Source: JAULZV01 sp032117135
GTDB lineage: Bacteria > Patescibacteriota > Minisyncoccia > Phycocordibacterales > JAACPR01
Length of the DNA stretch: 6,679 nt
Reading direction: 5' to 3'
Assembly (NCBI GenBank): GCA_032117135.1
Contig: JAULZV010000048.1
Span: 1 to 6,679 of the forward strand
In this document: in pieces, positions 1 to 6,200 of the stretch
Numbering within the stretch: position 1 is the first letter of the stretch
Layout of the letters: every line of letters begins with the position of its first letter
Position numbers and translations under genes: made by a program
The notes under the pieces: generated by a model
What the model was told of the DNA's origin: nothing
The model's input: the letters and a program-made list of their open reading frames with translations, nothing else
The model's database searches: none

Positions 1-1283
1 ATAACTTGATTATGCCAGTATATCCTGCCTCCAAAAATCTCGCCGCATTTGGTGGAATGATTTCTAATAATTGCGCAGGCGAAAAGTCACTTCAATATGG
101 ACAGATGCGAAACTTTGTTGATCGAATTAAAGTTATTCTTGCAAACGGAAGCGAATATGAATTCAAACAAATTTCCTTTGATCAAGTTAATGAGATCATT
201 AAGGGAAAAGATCAATATATCGCAGGTGTCTATCGAAGACTTTTTCATCTGGTTGAACAAAATTACGAATTCATCCAAGGTGCCAAACCAAAGACCAGTA
301 AAAATTCATCAGGATATGCATTGTGGAATGTGATGGACGTGGAAAAGAAAACGTTCAACCCAGCACATCTGTTCATTGGAGGACAGGGGACACTTGGAGT
401 TGTTACTGATGCACATATCAGATTAGTGCAAGAAAAAAAATTCCAAAAGATACTCACAGTCTTTTTGCCTTCGTGGGACAAACTTCCTCGACTTGTTAAT
501 GAGATTCTTACTCAAAAGCCTGAGTCTCTTGAAGTGTTTGATGATACAACACTCAAGCTTGGACTTCGATTTTTTCCTGAGATTGCAAAGCGAGTAGGCA
601 AGAGCCTCTTTTCTTTTGTTGTGGATTTTGTTCCTGAATTTTGGATTGGAGTCAAAATGCTTGGTCTTCCAAAATTAGTGATGCTTATCGAACTTTCGGC
701 TGATACTGAAAAAGAACTGAAAGAAAAGATCGCTGCAACCGAAGTGATTCTCGAAAATCAAAAAGCGTATTTTCGAACTATCCCAACAACACGAGAAGCA
801 GAAAAATATTTTGTTGTACGACGAGAGAGTTTTAATTTGCTTCGACAAAAAGTGAAGGGCAAAAACACAGCACCTTTTATCGAAGACTTTTGTGTTCTTC
901 CTTCACAACTCCCGCAATTTCTGCCTGAACTTCTCAAGATATTAAAGCGATACAAAATTGCAGTTAATGTTGCCGGTCATGCAGGTAACGGTAATTTGCA
1001 CATCATTCCTTTGATGGATCTCAAAAATCCTGCTGAACGAGCCAAGATCACGCTCGTTGCTCAAGAAGTATATGCACTGATTATCTCGTATGGAGGAACT
1101 ATTACCGCCGAACACAACGATGGTATTATTCGAACACCATTTGTCAAAGATCAATTTGGAGAGCGTATGTACCTGCTCTTTAAAGATGTGAAGGCTATTT
1201 TTGACCCGAACAACATCTTCAACCCAGGTAAAAAAGTTGATGGGACGCTTGCTGATATCGATAAGTGGATGAAAAAGGGGTAA
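1..1283 (+). CDS. FAD-linked oxidoreductase, GlcD/D-lactate dehydrogenase-like (5' truncated)
   Basis: A flavoprotein of the VAO family (FAD_binding_4 plus FAD-oxidase_C) that would oxidise a 2-hydroxy acid such as D-lactate, glycolate or 2-hydroxyglutarate. The frame is open to the left edge (codon AAC at 3-5 precedes TTG at 6), so the true start and the first FAD-binding loop lie outside the window. Counting from the TTG at 6, visible signatures are the end of the FAD domain (YPASKNLAAFGGMISNN, 6-22), KNSSGYAL (99-106), the loop GGQGTLGVVT (125-134), GHAGNGNLH (324-332), EHNDG (369-373) and the C-terminal DPNNIFNPGKK (400-410). EHNDG replaces the common EHGIG or EHGDG. The protein stops about 15 residues after NPGKK, so no C-terminal Fe-S domain of the GlpC/YdiJ type is fused. 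Family assignment is firm; the substrate cannot be told. It ends 39 bases before rplY, which has its own promoter. Confidence 0.9.
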   Translation, partial: NLIMPVYPASKNLAAFGGMISNNCAGEKSLQYGQMRNFVDRIKVILANGSEYEFKQISFDQVNEIIKGKDQYIAGVYRRLFHLVEQNYEFIQGAKPKTSKNSSGYALWNVMDVEKKTFNPAHLFIGGQGTLGVVTDAHIRLVQEKKFQKILTVFLPSWDKLPRLVNEILTQKPESLEVFDDTTLKLGLRFFPEIAKRVGKSLFSFVVDFVPEFWIGVKMLGLPKLVMLIELSADTEKELKEKIAATEVILENQKAYFRTIPTTREAEKYFVVRRESFNLLRQKVKGKNTAPFIEDFCVLPSQLPQFLPELLKILKRYKIAVNVAGHAGNGNLHIIPLMDLKNPAERAKITLVAQEVYALIISYGGTITAEHNDGIIRTPFVKDQFGERMYLLFKDVKAIFDPNNIFNPGKKVDGTLADIDKWMKKG

Positions 1284-1285
1284 TA

Positions 1286-1313
1286 TTGCCTTTTTAAAAA
1301 AATTCTGTATACT
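1286..1313 (+). promoter_or_regulatory. Promoter of rplY, predicted leaderless start
   Basis: A -35 element TTGCCT (1286-1291), a 16-base spacer and a -10 element TATACT (1308-1313) sit in the 39-base gap. The -10 ends 9 bases before the ATG at 1323. A start at the usual 7 bases past the -10 falls on A1320, giving an RNA that begins ACTATG. There is no Shine-Dalgarno sequence. Seen by eye; the start site is inferred. Confidence 0.6.
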
Positions 1314-1322
1314 GCTATCACT

Positions 1323-1949
1323 ATGTTAAAACTTAAAGTATTAAAGCGAGAAAAGACCGAAAAGACGGATGAAGTACGAGCTGCTGGCTATGTTCCTGCT
1401 GTATTTTATGGTCCTAAAGAAGCCGCTACTTCTATCAAGGTTATCTATTCTGAATTTGAAAAAGCACTCAAAGATGCAGGAGAGTCAACAATCGTGACTC
1501 TTGAGTGTGATGGTGAAATGCACGAATCACTTATCCATGCCGTTGAATATCATCCTGTTCGAGGAACAATCAACCATGCTGATTTTTATGTTGTTGAAAA
1601 AGGAAAGAAAGTACAAGTAGGTGTACCACTTGTATTCGAAGGAATTGCTCCTGCCGAAAAGAATCTCGGAGGTATTCTTGGTAAGATTCTTCATGAAGTT
1701 GAAATTGAGGCAATGCCCAAAGATCTTCCTCATGAAATCGTTGTAGATATTTCATCAATGGTGGACTTTGAATCAAAGATTCTCGCATCTGATCTCAAAC
1801 TTCCTTCTGGAGTTGAGCTTGTAACTGATGCAGAAGAGGTAATTGCTGTTATGCAAGAGGCCAAAGAAGAAGATGCTGAGTCAACACCTATTGATATTGC
1901 TTCAATTGAAGTAGAGAAAAAGGGTAAGAAAGAGGATCTAGACGCGTAA
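1323..1949 (+). CDS. rplY: Large-subunit ribosomal protein bL25, CTC/TL5 long form
   Basis: The 208-residue product is bL25, which binds 5S rRNA in the large ribosomal subunit. The N-terminal 5S-binding domain (about 1-93) has the typical RAAGYVPAVFYG (19-30) and HADFYVV (85-91). A second beta domain of the CTC/TL5 type covers about 97-182, including the segment NLGGILGKILHEVEIEAMP (114-132). The last 28 residues form a charged tail, acidic then lysine-rich, with no evident fold. The long two-domain form is usual in most bacteria; E. coli has only the 94-residue N-terminal domain. The ATG at 1323 is chosen because it gives the standard N-terminus and lies right after a promoter. All three arginines are encoded by CGA. 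A strong hairpin terminator follows, so the gene is probably a single transcription unit. Confidence 0.95.
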   Translation: MLKLKVLKREKTEKTDEVRAAGYVPAVFYGPKEAATSIKVIYSEFEKALKDAGESTIVTLECDGEMHESLIHAVEYHPVRGTINHADFYVVEKGKKVQVGVPLVFEGIAPAEKNLGGILGKILHEVEIEAMPKDLPHEIVVDISSMVDFESKILASDLKLPSGVELVTDAEEVIAVMQEAKEEDAESTPIDIASIEVEKKGKKEDLDA

Positions 1950-1971
1950 TAATTCGTGTAGAGCACATGAA

Positions 1972-2004
1972 ATAAAGGGCGGCCCCTGCGGGGCCGCCCT
2001 TTAT
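1972..2004 (+). terminator. GC-rich hairpin terminator after rplY
   Basis: A perfect 15-base-pair inverted repeat (arms 1972-1986 and 1990-2004) has a three-base TGC loop. The core arm GGGCGGCCCC is pure G/C in an otherwise AT-rich region, and the outer arm is ATAAA/TTTAT. The tract after it is only TTTATATATA, a weak U-run, but the stem is very stable. The AAA/TTT flanks would let it work on either strand. It separates rplY from the cell-wall gene. Confidence 0.85.
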
Positions 2005-2044
2005 ATATAGGATATTACATATAATTAGGACATGTTTTTAAACT

Positions 2045-2072
2045 TTTGCATATGCTTATTTTTTGATATACT
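2045..2072 (+). promoter_or_regulatory. Promoter of the lytic transglycosylase gene, predicted leaderless start
   Basis: A -35-like TTTGCA (2045-2050), a 16-base spacer and a -10 TATACT (2067-2072) lie just before the ATG at 2082. The 9-base distance from -10 to ATG equals that at rplY, and the predicted start is A2079, again giving ACTATG. No Shine-Dalgarno sequence is present. The -35 match is modest (4 of 6). Confidence 0.55.
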
Positions 2073-2081
2073 GAGTCGACT

Positions 2082-3437
2082 ATGCTGATAAAAACTAAAT
2101 CGATACTCAAAATCATCTTCTATATCAGTTTTGGAATTCTTGTTCTTACGTTTTTCTTCTTGTCACTCCAGAGTGTATTCGCTCAATCCGAAGAACAACT
2201 CAAGGCTGAACTCGCTAAGACCGAACAGGAAATTCGAGAAGAAGAAGCACGACTCAATCAACAAAAAGCAAAATCAAATATTATTCAAGGAGAAGTAAAC
2301 AAACTCACTTCTCAGATTAATGTCGTACAAAAAAATATCGATGCTAAGGCTACTGATATCAAAATCCTTGCTCAGGACATATCGGTCAAAGATCAAACTG
2401 TGACACAGCTTAATCAAAAGCTCGATCGAAGCATGGATATATTAGCTGATTTGGTTCGCACCAAAAACAAAGCTGATGATGTATCTTTGGTTGAAGTTAT
2501 TCTTACGTACGATAATTTCTCAGATTTTTTTGAAGGAGTTGATTCGGTGGTAAGTGTTCAAAACTCACTCAAATCACTTTTTGGACAAATCAGAGAACTG
2601 AGAGGATTGACTGAAGAAGAGAAAATCAAGCTTGAAGAAAAGCGATTGCGCGACCTAGAAGCAAAAGCCGTTATCGAAGCCGAAAAAAATCAAGTAGCAG
2701 TAAAACAAGGTGAACAAAAAAATCTCCTCGCTGCTTCAAAGGCAACTGAGCAAGCACACGCCAAAGCACTCGCCGAAAAACAAGCAAAAGCGAATTCTAT
2801 TAGAACTGCACTTTTTGCCCTTCGAGATACAACTAATATTACTTTTGAACAGGCACAGACACTTGCTGAAGCCGCCTCAAAAGCAACAGGAGTACGTACT
2901 GCATTTATCTTAGGTATTTTGAGACAAGAAACGAATATCGGACAGTACCTTGGATCATGTGTTATTACTGATCTCGAAAGTGCAGCAATGAAACATGTTA
3001 CTTCTGGTAAAGTGTTTGCAAATGGAATTCATCCAACGCGAGATCTTCCGACACTTAAGACTCTTCTCAATACTCTTGGTCGAGATCCGTTAACAACACG
3101 AGTATCGTGTCCTCAAGAATTTGGGTATGGTGGAGCAATGGGGCCGTCTCAATTTATCCCTTCAACATGGCTTCTATATGTTCCTCGATTGCAACAAATA
3201 TTTGGCACATATCCTGATCCGTGGAATGCGCAGCATGCCATTATGGGAACTGCACTCCTTCTCAAAGATAATGGAGCAGTTGCAGGTGATCTTGTATCCG
3301 AAAAAAATGCTGCCTGCAGGTACTTTTCTGGAAGTGCATGTGGTGATAGGGCGCATGTTCTCTCATATGGAAATAGTGTAATGAGCCATGCTGCAACCTT
3401 CCAATCAAGTATTGATTTCCTCGCAACACTTGATTAA
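2082..3437 (+). CDS. Secreted coiled-coil lytic transglycosylase (MltB-like catalytic domain)
   Basis: A 451-residue exported peptidoglycan-cleaving enzyme by motif. Residues 1-34 form a signal peptide: basic start, hydrophobic core at about 11-33, likely cleavage at VFA|QS. Residues 36-130 and about 165-240 are charged, heptad-like coiled coil. Between them SLVEVILTYDNFSDFF (135-150) resembles the hinge region of PcsB/CwlO/EnvC-type hydrolases, whose coiled coils dock on FtsX. The C-terminal domain (about 255-451) is lysozyme-like: E283 in LRQETNIG is the likely catalytic glutamate, and GAMGPSQFIPSTW (351-363) is the MltB/SLT signature, followed by a YFSG and YGNSV region. Four cysteines (293, 343, 412, 420), all in the catalytic domain, could form disulfides outside the cell. 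The gene stands alone between a terminator and the rpmE promoter. Catalytic class is confident; FtsEX control is inferred. Confidence 0.88.
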   Translation: MLIKTKSILKIIFYISFGILVLTFFFLSLQSVFAQSEEQLKAELAKTEQEIREEEARLNQQKAKSNIIQGEVNKLTSQINVVQKNIDAKATDIKILAQDISVKDQTVTQLNQKLDRSMDILADLVRTKNKADDVSLVEVILTYDNFSDFFEGVDSVVSVQNSLKSLFGQIRELRGLTEEEKIKLEEKRLRDLEAKAVIEAEKNQVAVKQGEQKNLLAASKATEQAHAKALAEKQAKANSIRTALFALRDTTNITFEQAQTLAEAASKATGVRTAFILGILRQETNIGQYLGSCVITDLESAAMKHVTSGKVFANGIHPTRDLPTLKTLLNTLGRDPLTTRVSCPQEFGYGGAMGPSQFIPSTWLLYVPRLQQIFGTYPDPWNAQHAIMGTALLLKDNGAVAGDLVSEKNAACRYFSGSACGDRAHVLSYGNSVMSHAATFQSSIDFLATLD

Positions 3438-3474
3438 TAAGGTTTTTTGAGAGCAAAAAGATACTACAGAACGC

Positions 3475-3502
3475 TTTACAAACCCTAAATTTCTGCTATA
3501 TT
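3475..3502 (+). promoter_or_regulatory. Promoter of rpmE, extended -10, predicted leaderless start
   Basis: TTTACA (3475-3480, 5 of 6 to the -35 consensus), a 16-base spacer and TATATT (3497-3502), with an upstream TGC making an extended -10 (TGCTATATT). The -10 ends 9 bases before the ATG at 3512, and the predicted start is A3509, giving ACTATG. It is one of the best promoter matches in the window. There is no Shine-Dalgarno motif. Confidence 0.65.
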
Positions 3503-3511
3503 ATTAAAACT

Positions 3512-3721
3512 ATGAAAAAAGATATCCACCCAAAATACTATACCGAAGCACTTACTGCCTGCGCATGTGGAGCTGTGCATAAGGTTGGTTCGACTCGAGA
3601 ATCTCAAAATATCGAAATTTGTTCTGCATGTCACCCATTTTATACTGGTCAAGAAAAAACTCTTGATGCAGCAGGACGAGTTGAGAAGTTCAAGGCTCGA
3701 ATGGCAAAATCAAAAAACTAA
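3512..3721 (+). CDS. rpmE: Large-subunit ribosomal protein bL31, zinc-binding form
   Basis: A 69-residue protein with the whole bL31 pattern: the N-terminal MKKDIHPKYY, a CxC pair at C17/C19, a CxxC pair at C37/C40 within ICSACHPFYTG, and the C-terminal AGRVEKFKARM. The four cysteines mark the zinc-containing (C+) type, not the zinc-free paralog made under zinc limitation. bL31 bridges the 50S central protuberance and the 30S head. All three arginines are CGA. The gene is followed by a hairpin and then prfA, and the rpmE-prfA order is common in bacteria. Confidence 0.97.
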   Translation: MKKDIHPKYYTEALTACACGAVHKVGSTRESQNIEICSACHPFYTGQEKTLDAAGRVEKFKARMAKSKN

Positions 3722-3730
3722 CTACCTTAC

Positions 3731-3760
3731 AAAGACGGGCCGCACTATCGGCTCGTCTTT
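3731..3760 (+). terminator. Hairpin between rpmE and prfA
   Basis: A 12-base-pair stem (3731-3742 with 3749-3760, one G-U pair) has a six-base loop CACTAT and starts 9 bases after the rpmE stop. The outer stem is AAAGAC/GTCTTT, and downstream there is only GTCATTT, so the U-run is poor. It could be a partial terminator that attenuates read-through into prfA, or an RNA-processing or 3'-stability hairpin. The structure is clear; its role is inferred. Confidence 0.6.
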
Positions 3761-3778
3761 GTCATTTAAGACACTACG

Positions 3779-4753
3779 ATGACATATCAAGAAGCAATAG
3801 CACAAAAAGATAATCCAAGAGTTCAGTATATTGTACTGGAGCTTGAACGACTCGAAAACTCAAAAGCAGATATGGGAGAGCTACTTGCTAATCCTGAAAT
3901 GAAAGAACTTGCAGAAGAAGAACTCAAGCAAATTGAAGTACAACAACAGACACTTTTAGATCAGATAGAAGAAAACCTCAAAAAAGAAATCGAAGAGGAG
4001 GAGTTTCCTAATGAAATTATTCTTGAAGTGCGTGCTGGTGCAGGTGGTGATGAGGCTTCGATTTTTGCCTATCAACTTGCCCAGATGTATCAAAATTATG
4101 CAGTCCAAAAAGGCTGGAGTGTTAAACGTCTTGAAGAATCACTCAGTTCGGTAGGGGGGTATAAAGAAGCTTCTTTTGAAATGCGGGGAATCGATATTTA
4201 CAAGATCATGAGATATGAGACAGGAGTGCATCGTGTTCAGCGCATACCCAAAACCGAGAGTAAGGGACGAGTACACACTTCTACTGCATCAGTTGCGGTA
4301 CTGCCGATTCGTAAAAAAACAAAACTCGTTCTTAATCCCGAAGATCTTGAAATGGAATTTTCAAGAGCAGGAGGAAAGGGTGGTCAAAATGTAAACAAGG
4401 TTGAAACAGCGGTGCGTCTTGTACACAAGCCGACTGGGTTTGATGTGCGTTCGACTGCTCAAAGAAGTCAACTCAAAAACAAAGAGACTGCACTTGCAAT
4501 TTTGACCGCTAAGGTTGAAATGCATTACGAAGCTCTCGAAGCTGCCAAATATTCTTCTGAACGAAAAGAACAAATTGGTACTTCTGATCGATCTGAAAAA
4601 ATCAGAACATACAATTACCCACAAAATAGAATTACTGACCATCGAATCAAACAATCGTGGCATACAATCGAGGGGACTCTTGCAGGAGATTTGGGCCCAA
4701 TTATCGACGCGCTGCGTTCTGGAACTGTCGGAAATGACGATATTGAAGAATAA
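3779..4753 (+). CDS. prfA: Peptide chain release factor 1 (short N-terminal domain)
   Basis: RF1 reads UAA and UAG in the ribosomal A site and triggers peptide release. The stop-codon tripeptide is PKT (157-159) in HRVQRIPKTESKGRVHTST, fitting the RF1 PxT rule (RF2 has SPF). The catalytic GGQ is at 201-203 in AGGKGGQNVNKVE, and the conserved RSEKIRTYNYPQNRITDHRI spans 271-290. At 324 residues it is shorter than the usual ~360. PKT and GGQ lie about 31-32 residues earlier than PAT 188-190 and GGQ 233-235 in E. coli, so the loss is all in domain 1. An in-frame TAA at 3767-3769 rules out a longer start. No Shine-Dalgarno sequence is present, and only a weak TTTAAG lies upstream. No prmC, the GGQ methyltransferase gene often next to prfA, is in the window. 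Confidence 0.96.
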   Translation: MTYQEAIAQKDNPRVQYIVLELERLENSKADMGELLANPEMKELAEEELKQIEVQQQTLLDQIEENLKKEIEEEEFPNEIILEVRAGAGGDEASIFAYQLAQMYQNYAVQKGWSVKRLEESLSSVGGYKEASFEMRGIDIYKIMRYETGVHRVQRIPKTESKGRVHTSTASVAVLPIRKKTKLVLNPEDLEMEFSRAGGKGGQNVNKVETAVRLVHKPTGFDVRSTAQRSQLKNKETALAILTAKVEMHYEALEAAKYSSERKEQIGTSDRSEKIRTYNYPQNRITDHRIKQSWHTIEGTLAGDLGPIIDALRSGTVGNDDIEE

Positions 4754-4756
4754 GAG

Positions 4757-4781
4757 AGAATCCTTGCACGGGAGGGCTTTT
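4757..4781 (+). terminator. Weak hairpin after prfA
   Basis: The arms AGAATCCTT (4757-4765) and AGGGCTTTT (4773-4781) pair with one mismatch and two G-U pairs around a 7-base loop, and the 3' arm ends in TTTT. It starts 3 bases after the prfA stop, before the rpsB promoter. Stability is low, so it is a possible terminator only. Confidence 0.3.
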
Positions 4782-4803
4782 GAGAACTACATATAAGTAT
4801 CTA

Positions 4804-4832
4804 TTGCCAATTTTAAATATATTTGTTACTAT
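4804..4832 (+). promoter_or_regulatory. Promoter of rpsB-tsf, extended -10, predicted leaderless start
   Basis: TTGCCA (4804-4809, 5 of 6), a 17-base spacer and TACTAT (4827-4832) preceded by TGT (extended -10). The -10 ends 8 bases before the ATG at 4841, and the predicted start A4839 leaves a 2-base leader. An overlapping TATATT at 4818-4823 is an alternative -10, giving about an 11-base leader. No long rpsB leader fits here, so the S2-binding leader RNA known from other bacteria is absent from this gap. Confidence 0.6.
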
Positions 4833-4840
4833 CCACCTAC

Positions 4841-5551
4841 ATGAAATCAGTAAATACAGACAACAAACAAGCCATCGAATCAATGCTCGAAGTCGGAGCA
4901 CATTTTGGTTATTCAAAAGCAAGACGACATCCATCTACCAAAACGTTTATTGCAGGAACTAAGAACGGATACGAGATTTTTGATCTTGAAAAAACTTCTC
5001 AACAACTTGAAAAAGCAATTGAGTTCGTATCACAAGTTACAAAAGACAAAGGACAAATTCTTTTTGTGAGCACTAAGCGAGAGCTTGCTTCAATTCTCAA
5101 AGATGCTGCACTCAAAATTGATCAACCGTATGCAACCGGTCGATGGATTGGAGGTACTCTTACTAACTTTGAAGAAATTGGAAAGCGTGTAAAACGACTC
5201 GAAACTCTTCAAGAACAAAAAACAAAAGGACTTCTTGCAAAATACACCAAAAAAGAGCGACTTATGATCGACCGAGAAATCGTTGACCTAGAAGAACGAT
5301 TTGGAGGGATTACAAACATGAAGTTCAAGCCTAAAGCAATGTTTTTTATTGATAGCAAACATGAAGAAATTGCTGTACAAGAAGCAATCAATGAAAAAAT
5401 CCCAGTAATTGGAATTTCAAACTCAGATTGTGATATTGATGCACTTACATACCCAATTATTGCAAACGACTCTTCTGTAAAAAGTGTGCGATTTTTTATG
5501 GACAAAATCGTGGAAGCGTACCGGTCTTCAAAAACAGAGAAGAAGGCGTAA
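4841..5551 (+). CDS. rpsB: Small-subunit ribosomal protein uS2
   Basis: A 236-residue uS2, which binds the 30S head-body junction and helps dock bS1 where bS1 exists. Family landmarks run in order: AIESMLEVGAHFGYSKARRHP (11-31), the IFDLEKT segment (46-52), ILFVSTKRE (73-81), RWIGGTLTNF (101-110), FGGITNMKFKPKAMFFID (154-171), the KIPVIGISNSDCDIDALTYP region (186-205) and IANDSSVKSVRF (207-218). The ATG at 4841 is preferred over a TTG at 4823, which would add six residues without homology and overlaps the -10 element. Eight of eleven arginines are CGA. tsf follows 25 bases downstream with no terminator, as in the near-universal rpsB-tsf pair. Confidence 0.96.
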   Translation: MKSVNTDNKQAIESMLEVGAHFGYSKARRHPSTKTFIAGTKNGYEIFDLEKTSQQLEKAIEFVSQVTKDKGQILFVSTKRELASILKDAALKIDQPYATGRWIGGTLTNFEEIGKRVKRLETLQEQKTKGLLAKYTKKERLMIDREIVDLEERFGGITNMKFKPKAMFFIDSKHEEIAVQEAINEKIPVIGISNSDCDIDALTYPIIANDSSVKSVRFFMDKIVEAYRSSKTEKKA

Positions 5552-5576
5552 TTATTCGTTTTTTAAACAAACACAT

Positions 5577-6158
5577 ATGAGCATTTCAACTGAAGTAATT
5601 AAACAATTACGAGACGCAACTGGCGTTTCTATTATGCAGTGCAAAAAAGCACTCGAAGAAGCAGGAGGTGATATCGAAAAAGCTCACGTTATCTTGCAAA
5701 AGTATAGTAAAGCAGCTGCAGACAAAAAGTCTGATCGTGAACTTGGTTCAGGAACTGTTGCATCTTATATCCATCAAGGAGGTTCGGTTGGAGTACTTGT
5801 TGAACTTGGATGCGAGACTGACTTCGTTGCAAAAAACGAAATCTTTCAAGCACTTGCCAAAGACATTGCGATGCACATCGCTGCTCTTGCTCCTGAATTT
5901 TTGAGAAAAGAAGATCTCAAACCAGAAGATACTATCAAAGCTAAAGAGGTTTTTGCTGAAGAAACCGAAGGTAAGCCTGAAGAGCTTAAAGAAAAAATTC
6001 TCGCCGGCAAACTCGATGCTTACTTTAACGAAAAAACTCTTCTCGAACAATCGTTTATCAAGGATCCATCTAAGACAATCAAAGTATTGCTCGAAGAGGC
6101 TATCCAAAAATTGGGAGAGAAAGTCGAAGTGACTAGATTCGTGAGATATTCTCTCTAA
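5577..6158 (+). CDS. tsf: Elongation factor Ts, short form
   Basis: EF-Ts exchanges GDP for GTP on EF-Tu. The 193-residue protein has the N-terminal UBA-like helices (TEVIKQLRDATGVSIMQCKKAL, about 5-26) that bind the EF-Tu G domain, and the core signature LGCETDFVAKN (77-87), whose Asp-Phe pair matches E. coli D80/F81. The C-terminus VTRFVRYSL is typical. It lacks most of the second core subdomain and coiled coil of the 283-residue E. coli protein, and its length is near the 196-residue Thermus form, which works as a dimer. ATG 5577 is chosen because upstream in-frame codons overlap rpsB and show no family similarity. The 25-base gap has no Shine-Dalgarno motif (AACAAACACAT), only a weak TTTAAA 9 bases before the ATG, so it is probably co-transcribed with rpsB. 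Confidence 0.96.
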   Translation: MSISTEVIKQLRDATGVSIMQCKKALEEAGGDIEKAHVILQKYSKAAADKKSDRELGSGTVASYIHQGGSVGVLVELGCETDFVAKNEIFQALAKDIAMHIAALAPEFLRKEDLKPEDTIKAKEVFAEETEGKPEELKEKILAGKLDAYFNEKTLLEQSFIKDPSKTIKVLLEEAIQKLGEKVEVTRFVRYSL

Positions 6159-6200
6159 CACACAGAGACTGCGCATTGTATGCAAAAAGTCATTATAATT

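Noticed and set aside
3764..3769. ATTTAA or TTTAAG as a prfA promoter -10
   Set aside because: The position fits the 9-base pattern, but the hexamer lacks the key bases of TATAAT and no -35 is seen; left as unproven.
4361..4663. 100-residue minus-strand reading frame opposite prfA
   Set aside because: It lies wholly within the conserved RF1 coding region, has no promoter or start context, and reads as low-complexity Ser/Phe-rich sequence, a typical shadow.
4823..4840. Upstream TTG start for rpsB
   Set aside because: It adds six residues (MLLSTY) with no similarity to uS2 and lies within the promoter; the ATG at 4841 gives a normal N-terminus.
5484..5576. Longer tsf reading frame overlapping rpsB
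   Set aside because: The extra 31 residues are an out-of-frame reading of the rpsB 3' end and do not resemble EF-Ts, which begins at the ATG at 5577.
1323..6158. UGA-to-Gly recoding as in Gracilibacteria/SR1
   Set aside because: No conserved glycine position is encoded by TGA, and all complete plus-strand genes read through with normal GGN glycines and end in TAA or TAG.
6173..6183. Small hairpin GCAT/ATGC after tsf
   Set aside because: A four-pair stem followed by A residues, not U; likely chance.
5748..6185. 145-residue minus-strand reading frame opposite tsf
   Set aside because: It mirrors the EF-Ts gene; the Phe/Leu/Ser-rich product is the complement of Lys/Glu-rich codons, with no independent support.
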